Shown: piece by piece, positions 8,386 through 15,787 of the stretch | Layout of the letters: each line of letters starts with the position of its first letter | How positions within the stretch are numbered: the stretch's first letter is position 1 | From: B18-G4 sp003648575 | GTDB lineage: Bacteria; Bacteroidota; Bacteroidia; Bacteroidales; B18-G4 | Direction of reading: 5' to 3' | DNA: 64,000 nucleotides | Assembly: GCA_029942245.1 (NCBI GenBank) | Contig: JAOZTN010000002.1 | Location: forward strand, 11,495-75,494 | Program-made: the position numbers and the translations under genes | Notes under the pieces: generated by a model | Told to the model about the DNA's origin: nothing | What the model saw: the letters and a program-made list of their open reading frames with translations, nothing else | Database searches by the model: none

Positions 8386-8871
8386 TTATATTACATGCTC
8401 AGGGCTTACGATATAATTTTTCAAAAATACCCTTGCCCTGTAGATATATACTTTTACCTGTGACTCGTTCAGGCCCGTGATCTCTCCAATCTCCTGGTAT
8501 GAATACCCTTCGTAATCGCGGAGCAGGATCACCGAACGCTGCACTTCATTCAGTTTCTTCAGTGCCTCATCCAGCACTTCCCTGAGGTCAGAATAATCAT
8601 GGAAGGTAGTATTGCCTGCTTCAGGCATATCTTCCAGATTGTTCGTGTGCTTGTTTCTCCTGATCAGGTCGATCATGGTATGATATGCTGTGGTAAATAA
8701 GTATGACTTGGCCTTATCCGCAGCCAGCTTTTTATGATTTACCCATAGCTTCTCAAAGGCATCCTGCACCACATCCTGCGCACCATGCTCATCCTTCAGG
8801 TTTTTCAGGATAAACCTGAACACACCATCAGCATGCTGATCCACACAATTATTATATTCACGGGTAGTCAT
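8386..8871 (-). CDS. ECF RNA polymerase sigma factor (sigma-70 family)
   Basis: At 161 residues it has the size of an extracytoplasmic-function sigma factor. Region 2 is visible at about residues 10-75 (HGAQDVVQDAFEKLWV, then SYLFTTAYHTMIDLIRR). Region 4 lies at about 105-155 (LNEVQRSVILLRDYEGYSYQEIGEITG followed by a helix with VKVYIYRAR). It is followed without any gap by the anti-sigma-like gene and then the GIN-domain protein. It probably responds to an envelope signal, but the regulon is unknown. Confidence 0.9.
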   Translation of the reverse strand: MTTREYNNCVDQHADGVFRFILKNLKDEHGAQDVVQDAFEKLWVNHKKLAADKAKSYLFTTAYHTMIDLIRRNKHTNNLEDMPEAGNTTFHDYSDLREVLDEALKKLNEVQRSVILLRDYEGYSYQEIGEITGLNESQVKVYIYRARVFLKNYIVSPEHVI

Positions 8872-8942
8872 TGATCCAATAAGCCTAATATCCTGATTTA
8901 ATGATATGACGGATTACTATGGATAAAGTTACACAAAAAAAA

Positions 8943-8988
8943 GTGTTGGGTGTTGGATGTTGAGTGTTGGATTGGTTTTCGATGAAAG
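8943..8988. repeat. Heptamer array behind lepA
   Basis: GTGTTGG/ATGTTGA/ATTGGTT units with a 7-base period run from 8943 to 8977. The phase can be continued to the base next to the lepA stop codon at 8989, with weak similarity in the last units. Confidence 0.75.
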
Positions 8989-10776
8989 CTAATCAAGTTT
9001 CAAAACAGCAAGAAAAGCCTGCTGTGGCACTTCAACGTTCCCTACCTGACGCATGCGCTTCTTGCCCTTTTTCTGCTTTTCGAGGAGCTTGCGCTTACGA
9101 GTGATGTCCCCGCCATAACATTTGGCTGTAACATCTTTTCTTAAGGCCTTCACGGTTTCACGGGCGATGATCTTGGCGCCGATGCCTGCCTGTATGGCAA
9201 TATCGAATTGTTGCCTTGGAATCAGCTCTTTCAGCTTTACGCAAATGCGCCTGCCGAAATCATAGGCATTATCGCGATGGATCAAGGTAGAAAGGGCATC
9301 AACGGGTTCACCATTGAGCAGGATGTCGAGTTTGACCAGGTTGGCAGGCCTGTATTCCGACTGATGATAGTCGAAGGAGGCATATCCTTTGGAAATGCTT
9401 TTCAGCTTGTCATAGAAGTCGAAGACGATCTCGCCCAGTGGCATCTCAAAGGTTACCTCTACACGGTCGCTGGTGAGGTATACCTGGTTTTTCAGGGCTC
9501 CCCTTTTATCGATACATAATTTCATCACCGATCCCACATACTCCGTCTTGGAAATGACCTGGGCAATGATGTATGGTTCTTCTATATGGTCGATATATAT
9601 CTGGTCCGGGAGGCCGGAAGGGTTATGCACTTCAATGACCTCTCCCTTATTCGATACTACTTTATAGGAAACGTTCGGTACGGTGGTGATCACGTTCATG
9701 TCGAACTCACGATCGAGCCTTTCCTGTATGATTTCCATATGCAATAGCCCGAGGAACCCACAGCGGAATCCAAATCCTAGTGCCGCAGATGATTCAGGCT
9801 CAAAAGTGAGGGAAGCATCATTCAGTTGCAGCTTCTCGATGGAAGCCCTCAATTCTTCATAGTCATCGGCATCCACAGGGTAAATACCGGCGAAAACCAT
9901 GGGTTTTACTTCTTCAAAGCCGTCAATGGCTATATCGCTGGGGTTTTCGATATGTGTTATCGTATCACCTACTTTTACTTCCTTGGATGATTTGATCCCA
10001 GAAATAATGTATCCCACATCGCCTGCAGAAAGTTGCTTCCTGGCTTCAGGTTTCAGTTTTAATACTCCGACTTCATCTGCATTATATTCTTTATGGGTGC
10101 TAATGAATTTTACATCATCACCTTTGATTATAGTACCATTCAGGATCCTGATGTAAGCAATGATGCCGCGGTAGGAGTTGAATACGGAATCAAAGATTAA
10201 GGCTTGAAGGGGTGCATCAGGATCACCCTTTGGCGCAGGGACTTTTTCGATGATGTCCTCCAGTATCCTGTCTACGCCATAGCCCGTCTTTCCGCTGGCT
10301 TCAATGATACTGTCTCTGTCGCATCCGATTAAATCCACGATCTGGTCTTTCACATCCTCAGGCATTGCCGCTTCCAGGTCCATCTTGTTCAAAACCGGGA
10401 TGATCTCCAGGTCGTTATCGATGGCCAGGTAGAGGTTGGAAATCGTCTGGGCCTGTATGCCCTGTGAGGCATCCACGATTAGCAAGGCACCTTCACAGGC
10501 TGCCAGTGATCGGGAAACTTCATAGGAAAAGTCGACATGCCCCGGTGTATCGATGAGGTTCAGGATGTATTGTTTTCCATCCTGTACATGCTCCATTTGT
10601 ATCGCATGGCTCTTGATAGTGATGCCACGCTCACGCTCAATATCCATATCATCCAGTACCTGCTCCTGCAGGTCGCGCTCAGAGATCGTTTCGGTGATCT
10701 CCAGCAGCCTGTCGGCCAGGGTACTCTTACCATGATCGATATGGGCGATGATACAGAAATTGCGGATGTTATCCAT
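8989..10776 (-). CDS. lepA: Elongation factor 4 (LepA), ribosomal GTPase
   Basis: The 595-residue protein has the normal length and order for LepA. The GTPase domain starts with NFCIIAHIDHGKSTLADRLL (G1), has DTPGHVDFSYEV (G3) and NKMDLE (G4). EF-G-like domains follow, and then the LepA-specific C-terminal domain with KCYGGDITRKRKLLEKQKKG. LepA binds the ribosome and affects translation and ribosome assembly under stress. It is a single gene with a -7 element directly upstream. Confidence 0.97.
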   Translation of the reverse strand: MDNIRNFCIIAHIDHGKSTLADRLLEITETISERDLQEQVLDDMDIERERGITIKSHAIQMEHVQDGKQYILNLIDTPGHVDFSYEVSRSLAACEGALLIVDASQGIQAQTISNLYLAIDNDLEIIPVLNKMDLEAAMPEDVKDQIVDLIGCDRDSIIEASGKTGYGVDRILEDIIEKVPAPKGDPDAPLQALIFDSVFNSYRGIIAYIRILNGTIIKGDDVKFISTHKEYNADEVGVLKLKPEARKQLSAGDVGYIISGIKSSKEVKVGDTITHIENPSDIAIDGFEEVKPMVFAGIYPVDADDYEELRASIEKLQLNDASLTFEPESSAALGFGFRCGFLGLLHMEIIQERLDREFDMNVITTVPNVSYKVVSNKGEVIEVHNPSGLPDQIYIDHIEEPYIIAQVISKTEYVGSVMKLCIDKRGALKNQVYLTSDRVEVTFEMPLGEIVFDFYDKLKSISKGYASFDYHQSEYRPANLVKLDILLNGEPVDALSTLIHRDNAYDFGRRICVKLKELIPRQQFDIAIQAGIGAKIIARETVKALRKDVTAKCYGGDITRKRKLLEKQKKGKKRMRQVGNVEVPQQAFLAVLKLD

Positions 10777-10783
10777 AGGGGTG

Positions 10784-10791
10784 CAAAAGTA
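10784..10791 (-). promoter_or_regulatory. Putative -7 element for lepA
   Basis: The minus strand reads TACTTTTG, matching TAnnTTTG, only 8 bases upstream of the ATG. Transcripts would be nearly leaderless or start close to the ATG. Confidence 0.4.
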
Positions 10792-10885
10792 CTATTTATT
10801 CTTGAAAGATAAATGATTAAATGGAGCTTATGGGCTATTTGAGAATTAACATTATAAATAATATCAATCAAATAAATAATAATGC

Positions 10886-10893
10886 TAATTTTG
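10886..10893 (+). promoter_or_regulatory. Putative -7 element for the GAPDH pair
   Basis: TAATTTTG matches TAnnTTTG. It implies a leader of roughly 100 bases before the start at 11005. The leader can form a 9-bp stem (10898-10906 with 10932-10940) that competes with a second 6-bp pairing (10921-10926 with 10940-10945). Confidence 0.4.
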
Positions 10894-11004
10894 GCGTCCT
10901 TTTATGAACAATAGTGAATTTAATCCGTTAGCATAAAAGGGATTAGACGAAGAAGGCCTGAACAATAGTGTCAGGTGAATTATTAACAGACAAATATTAC
11001 AATT

Positions 11005-12027
11005 ATGGACAAGATTCGAGTTGGAATTATGGGATTCGGAGAGGTTGGCCGCCATATCTACAGGCTGTGCCTCAATGATGACCGTATTGAGATCGTAGCC
11101 ATCGCCGACCTTGGCCGTCCCGATATCCTGGAGTATCTGCTGAAAGTAGAGACCAAGGGAGATATCGACGTGAAACTGGAAGGGAACTTCCTGGTTTCGT
11201 CAAACGGACGTGCAAGGATGATTCAGGGCAAGAGCCTGATACCTGGTGATATACTCTGGGATATCCTGGGTGTAGATGTTGCGATCGATGGAACAGGTAT
11301 ATACAAATCAAGGGCAGAACTGACACCGCACCTGCAGGCAGGTGCCAAAAGGCTTGTGTTAACGACACTGCCAACAGACGAAATAGATCGGATAGCCATC
11401 ATGGGTTTGAACGAAAACACCATGGAAGCAAGTGATAAGATCGTTTCAGCAGGTTCTGCAACGACCAATGCCACTGCGCTCATCCTGAAAGTACTTGAGG
11501 AAGCATTTGGTGTTGATTATGCCATGCTGACCACCGTGCACTCCTATACTTCTGACCAGCCTTTACGCGATAAGGCCAGCACAGATTTCAGGAGAAGCCG
11601 TTCAGCTGCAGAGAATATTATTCCCAATGAAACACCCAGCCCGCGCTGGATCCAGCATGTGATGCCGGAATTCAAAGGACGCATAGAAGGCTCTGCACTC
11701 AACGTGCCGGTTCCTAATGGATCGCTGCTCGACCTCACCCTTGTTCTGAAAAAAGGAGGAACAACCAAAGAGGAGATCAATGAAGCAGTGGCCAAATGGG
11801 CCGAAAAGAATCCGCATATTGCAAGGGTGGTGACGGATCCCATCGTGTCAACTGATGTTATCGGCGACACCCGCTCGGTGAATTTCGATACTCAGGCAAC
11901 CATGATGTCTCCGGGCAGGATGGTAAAGATACTGACCTGGTACCACACTGCACTCGCAACAGCGAGCAGAATCATAGATGTGATCGTAGCTTATGATGAA
12001 TTAGACAAGAAAGGAGGCTCACAATGA
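11005..12027 (+). CDS. GAPDH-like protein lacking the catalytic cysteine
   Basis: This 340-residue protein follows the whole GAPDH fold in order. The Rossmann GFGEVGR motif is at 10-16, and the catalytic-region histidine is kept (TTVHSYTSDQ, His179). The active-site motif, normally SNASCTTNC, is SAGSATTNA, with Ala152 (codon GCA, 11458-11460) where the thiol nucleophile belongs. Other active-site positions also differ from the neighbour. The phosphate-site Arg in RVPVP is Asn233, the STGAAKAV-type loop is replaced by a proline-rich one (about 208-216), and the NEWGYS motif is TALATA (315-320). It should not carry out normal phosphorylating GAPDH catalysis. NAD binding and a regulatory or partner role are possible. 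Its stop overlaps the start of the intact GAPDH by 4 bases, so the two are co-translated. Confidence 0.88.
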   Translation: MDKIRVGIMGFGEVGRHIYRLCLNDDRIEIVAIADLGRPDILEYLLKVETKGDIDVKLEGNFLVSSNGRARMIQGKSLIPGDILWDILGVDVAIDGTGIYKSRAELTPHLQAGAKRLVLTTLPTDEIDRIAIMGLNENTMEASDKIVSAGSATTNATALILKVLEEAFGVDYAMLTTVHSYTSDQPLRDKASTDFRRSRSAAENIIPNETPSPRWIQHVMPEFKGRIEGSALNVPVPNGSLLDLTLVLKKGGTTKEEINEAVAKWAEKNPHIARVVTDPIVSTDVIGDTRSVNFDTQATMMSPGRMVKILTWYHTALATASRIIDVIVAYDELDKKGGSQ

Positions 12028-13031
12028 GAGTAGCAATAAACGGATTTGGAAGGATAGGACGCTCAGTGTTTCGTATTCTCAATGCGAGGGAAGATATCGA
12101 TGTGATCGCTATCAACGACCTCTTTGATGATGAAGTGCTGGCATACCTGCTGAAATATGATACTGTAATGTCGGGCTTTGGACAGGACATCACCCTGGAA
12201 GGTGATTACCTGATCACTCCTTATGAAAAAGTGAAAATGCTTGCCATCAGGGATCCGAAAGAACTTCCATGGAAAGAATTGAATATTGATGTTGTTGTTG
12301 AAGCAACAGGGATCTTCCGAACAAGGGAAAGTCTCGTGTCTCACCTCGAAGCCGGCGCGAAGAGGGTCATTCTCACCGTTCCTTCGAAAGATGAGATCGA
12401 CTGCACTGTTGTACTTGGTGTAAATGATGATGAACTCAAACCTGAGCATAAGATCATATCTAACGCTAGCTGTACTACAAATTGCCTGGCGCCGATGGCC
12501 AAGGTCCTCAACGATTCCTTTGGTATCAAAGAGGGTCTCATGACAACCACCCATGCGTATACCAACGATCAGCGACTGGCTGATGTACCGCATAAAGACT
12601 GGCGTCGTGGACGTGCTGCCGCTGAAAATATCATCCCAACCACTACCGGTGCTGCCGTAGCTGTTGGCAAGGTGATCCCCGAACTTAAGGGCAAACTCGA
12701 CGGTATGGCCTCAAGGGTACCCGTACCCGACGGATCAGTGGTCGACCTGGTGGTTGAGGTGGAAAAAGACGTAACGCTTGATGATATTAACGCCGCTGTC
12801 AGGATTGCTTCCAAAACCAAGAAGATGGAAAATATCCTTCTCTATTCAGAAGACCAGGTTGTGTCATCCGACATCGTGGGGAACTCATATAGCTCCATCT
12901 ACGATCCTGAATATACCAAGGTGCTCGGAAAACGCATCGTTCGTACATTGAACTGGTATGATAATGAATGGGGATACTCCAACAGAGTTGTTGACCTTAT
13001 TACCATGTTAATGGCATTCGAAGAAAAGTAA
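12024..13031 (+). CDS. gap: Glyceraldehyde-3-phosphate dehydrogenase, type I
   Basis: This is a complete 335-residue GAPDH, the NAD-dependent glycolytic enzyme that converts glyceraldehyde 3-phosphate to 1,3-bisphosphoglycerate in the cytoplasm. NAD-binding NGFGRIGR is at 6-13. The catalytic SNASCTTNC motif has Cys150, and His177 is in TTTHAYTNDQ. The phosphate-binding SRVPVP and the nicotinamide-side NEWGYSNR motif are all present. The start is inside the last codons of the upstream GAPDH-like gene (ATGA overlap). A terminator follows, within the 3' end of the convergent gene. Confidence 0.96.
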   Translation: MRVAINGFGRIGRSVFRILNAREDIDVIAINDLFDDEVLAYLLKYDTVMSGFGQDITLEGDYLITPYEKVKMLAIRDPKELPWKELNIDVVVEATGIFRTRESLVSHLEAGAKRVILTVPSKDEIDCTVVLGVNDDELKPEHKIISNASCTTNCLAPMAKVLNDSFGIKEGLMTTTHAYTNDQRLADVPHKDWRRGRAAAENIIPTTTGAAVAVGKVIPELKGKLDGMASRVPVPDGSVVDLVVEVEKDVTLDDINAAVRIASKTKKMENILLYSEDQVVSSDIVGNSYSSIYDPEYTKVLGKRIVRTLNWYDNEWGYSNRVVDLITMLMAFEEK

Positions 13032-13037
13032 TTCTGA

Positions 13038-15659
13038 TTATCTTAAAATAGTAACACTACCCTGGAGGGTCCTTTGAACAAGGCCATTCAGGGTTTTTTC
13101 ATGCACTTCACACACGTAGAAGTAAGTGCCATCGGGGCATTCTTTGTTGGTTTTAAAGTTACGACCATCCCAGTTGATCATAATGTCATCAGAAGATTCA
13201 AACACCAGGCGACCCCAGCGGTTAAAGATCATGATCTCTACACTTTCAACCCCACCTATGGTTTCCGGGAAAGGAGTGAAGTAATCATTGTGCTGATCCC
13301 CATTAGGTGTAAACACATTGGGCAATTCATAGCTTGAACAGCCCGGTGTGCATTCGATATTGCTAAACGCACTCTGGTTGCCAATAGAATCCAGTGCCGT
13401 AACAGCATAACAACCCAGGGTAACGCCTTCATGAGTATAATAAAGTGTATGGTCAAAACTCTGCATCACTGAATCGATGAGCGAGAGGTCAGAGCTTTCA
13501 TCAGGACTGTAGTAAATATAATATTGTTCAATGTCCTTGTCGCAGCTGTCAATGTATGCGGTATTATTCCATTCCAACAGATTATGATACAACTGACAGT
13601 CCATTTCGACCACTAATTCCGGTGTGCATGGTGGCACATTATCTACCGGCACACCGCATATCAGTTGTGAGTAGTTGATAATAGGATCAACCAGGCCAGT
13701 GCTGCCATAGCCCCCTGTGCTTTCAATGTAGTAGCAGTATTCTACTCCGTTTACCAGGTTGGAATCAACATAATGGGGAAGGGGAGTAGTGGCGAGCGGG
13801 AGATATTCGCTTGCTCCGGGATCACGTCTGAAAATGGTATAATATTCATTGGTCCAGGGCACATCAAGGTCCCAGCTGAGCTCCAGGCGGTTGTCGGTTT
13901 CATAAATATTCAGGAAGATAGTGGTGGCCTCCTGCGTAGATCCGATATATCCAGAGGTTAAACTCAGTAAATCGAGTTTATAGTTATATGGAAGACTGAT
14001 GGCATTCAGATCAATATCCTGGTCCACAAACATAGTATCGTTCAGACCCGGAAAGCTTTGCACGAATTCGAAATTTTGCCCTTCGAGTCCTTCGGCACGG
14101 TGCAATTCATAGTAGTATGGACCAGGGATTTGTATGGTATCCAGTTCGGTGGGCTTCGACCAGGCGATCCTGCCGTAACCATTGTTGAGATCCGCGCTGT
14201 CATTTCCGGCATTAGTAATGATGGGTAAGTCTTTTTTCAGGCTTGCACAAACCTCTTCTGAAGCATAGCTCTCTGCTCCATCCACAAATTTGGCTACCAC
14301 CATATAGCAATAGTCCAATCCGTTGATCAGTCCGCTTCCGCCTCCATCATCAATATATATAGTGTCGTTTACGCTTGCCGTTTCATGGATCAGTACATAT
14401 CCTGTGTATTCCGGCACCCCTGTTTCGCAATGCCCGGGGAAATATCCAAAGTACCCAACCCTTCTGTAAATTTCATATTTAGATGCTTTGGCGCAGGGAC
14501 TTTTGTTCCAGCCCAGGTGGATGCTGCTGCCAATTCCTTCGGCAGTAAGGCCTTTGGGTGCAGGACCTATGACGGTAATAGCTATAGTATGCAAGTCGAC
14601 AAGGTTCACCGGTTGCCCGTCATCGGTGGCTTTAAAATAGGTGTAGTAGGGCTGTTTCTGCACATGGTTGCATACTGTGGGCCAGGTAAAGGTGGTCCTT
14701 ACACTGTCCATTCCAACGGCTGGATCGGGATAGATCCAGGCGGGATTATGTGTGAGCACGAACGGGCCGCCGGTGCCTGTTAACTCCACCATATTTGAGT
14801 CGGGATCGGTAGCAACTACATCGAAGATCAGGGTATCGCCTGCTTCCACACAGGTGTCGCTGATGGCATGTATCACCGGCGGATGCTGCCCGGTACAGCC
14901 AATAATGTTGATCTGCATATCACGGGTCACGCTTCCTATCTTAATGCCATTTCGATATTCTTCTATCAGTATGGCAATGTTGAACTCACCCTGAATGGGT
15001 GGTACTACCCAGAGCAAATCCCCGGTGACCGGGTGGATGCCAATGCTGTCGGTGGAGATGGGAAGAACGTAACCGGGAATGGGCAGCCCTTCCGCCCCGC
15101 GGCAGGTGATCAGGCTATACACCAGGCTGTCGCCATCGATATCAAAGGCTCCGGGATTATGGATATAAATCTGGTTTGCACAGCCATTATCGATCGGAGG
15201 ATTCAACAAAACAGGGGAGTTGTTTATCCCCATCAAGGGGTTGATGGTCAGGATAGTCTCCAGGTAAAGGGGCACATTTACGGAGTTAGGGATATTCATC
15301 ACCCCAAAGTTCCGGTTCGGGTCTTCCAATGAGATCTTATAGGTGCCCGGTGATGAATAGGTGTGCCGGTTTGTCAGGGATCCCACTTCCGGCTTATAGG
15401 CGTATACGTTACGACTGATGTCATTGCCGAGATTGGTTTTTTCGGTTCGGATCAACTCACTGCTGGTACCATCACCCCAGGATATCTCGAGGAAGGGGCG
15501 GTCGGCAGGAGCCGTTGTACGTGTGTACGTGATCACGGTGATCTCATAGGTCAGCCCTGAGACATATGTATACGTGATCTCGCCCGCACGCTGATGGGTA
15601 GCCAGCGCAGATGACAGACAGCTAAGCATGATGATAAAGAAGAAAAGGCTCTTTTTCAT
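13038..15659 (-). CDS. Secreted multidomain protein with gliding-type T9SS C-terminal domain
   Basis: This 873-residue protein starts with a signal peptide (MKKSLFFFIIMLSCLSSALA). Its N-terminal region (HQRAGEITYTYVSG) is of the kind common in large Bacteroidota surface proteins, with a PKD-like piece SWGDGTSSE near residue 75. Several fibronectin-III-like beta domains follow, recognisable by repeated LxWxxP and YEIYRR or YYELHR strands. The last 85 or so residues form the gliding-motility-associated (type B) T9SS sorting domain: LPNVFTPNGDQHNDYFTPF, then IFNRWGRLVFES and CPDGTYFYV. T9SS cargo is exported across the outer membrane and often anchored. The exact role is unknown; adhesion or matrix structure is plausible. 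Confidence 0.85.
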   Translation of the reverse strand: MKKSLFFFIIMLSCLSSALATHQRAGEITYTYVSGLTYEITVITYTRTTAPADRPFLEISWGDGTSSELIRTEKTNLGNDISRNVYAYKPEVGSLTNRHTYSSPGTYKISLEDPNRNFGVMNIPNSVNVPLYLETILTINPLMGINNSPVLLNPPIDNGCANQIYIHNPGAFDIDGDSLVYSLITCRGAEGLPIPGYVLPISTDSIGIHPVTGDLLWVVPPIQGEFNIAILIEEYRNGIKIGSVTRDMQINIIGCTGQHPPVIHAISDTCVEAGDTLIFDVVATDPDSNMVELTGTGGPFVLTHNPAWIYPDPAVGMDSVRTTFTWPTVCNHVQKQPYYTYFKATDDGQPVNLVDLHTIAITVIGPAPKGLTAEGIGSSIHLGWNKSPCAKASKYEIYRRVGYFGYFPGHCETGVPEYTGYVLIHETASVNDTIYIDDGGGSGLINGLDYCYMVVAKFVDGAESYASEEVCASLKKDLPIITNAGNDSADLNNGYGRIAWSKPTELDTIQIPGPYYYELHRAEGLEGQNFEFVQSFPGLNDTMFVDQDIDLNAISLPYNYKLDLLSLTSGYIGSTQEATTIFLNIYETDNRLELSWDLDVPWTNEYYTIFRRDPGASEYLPLATTPLPHYVDSNLVNGVEYCYYIESTGGYGSTGLVDPIINYSQLICGVPVDNVPPCTPELVVEMDCQLYHNLLEWNNTAYIDSCDKDIEQYYIYYSPDESSDLSLIDSVMQSFDHTLYYTHEGVTLGCYAVTALDSIGNQSAFSNIECTPGCSSYELPNVFTPNGDQHNDYFTPFPETIGGVESVEIMIFNRWGRLVFESSDDIMINWDGRNFKTNKECPDGTYFYVCEVHEKTLNGLVQRTLQGSVTILR
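13060..13099 (+). terminator. Terminator of the GAPDH operon inside the convergent gene
   Basis: A bulged stem (CCCTG 13060-13064 with CAGGG 13089-13093, and CCTT with AAGG inside) is followed by six Ts at 13094-13099. It lies within the 3' coding end of the minus-strand secreted-protein gene. Confidence 0.55.
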
Positions 15660-15687
15660 GAAAGATCACTTATCGTTCAGACCATCT

Positions 15688-15695
15688 CAAAATTA
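15688..15695 (-). promoter_or_regulatory. Putative -7 element for the gliding-CTD protein gene
   Basis: The minus strand reads TAATTTTG, 29 bases before the start codon. It matches TAnnTTTG, but no -33 element is clear. Confidence 0.4.
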
Positions 15696-15750
15696 AGAAT
15701 AATCCTTTGAATAATGGCCTATGGACATGAAACATTATGATTATTTGATG

Positions 15751-15758
15751 TAACTTTG
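15751..15758 (+). promoter_or_regulatory. Putative -7 element for relA/spoT
   Basis: TAACTTTG matches TAnnTTTG 30 bases before the start codon at 15788. The divergent secreted-protein gene has its own element 56 bases away. Confidence 0.45.
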
Positions 15759-15787
15759 TTTACTTATTCAGTATTGGAGTAGCTGGC

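Noticed and set aside
11005..12027. Erythrose-4-phosphate dehydrogenase or a recently broken GAPDH
   Set aside because: The erythrose enzyme also needs the cysteine. The frame is intact and several active-site residues changed together, which does not look like recent decay.
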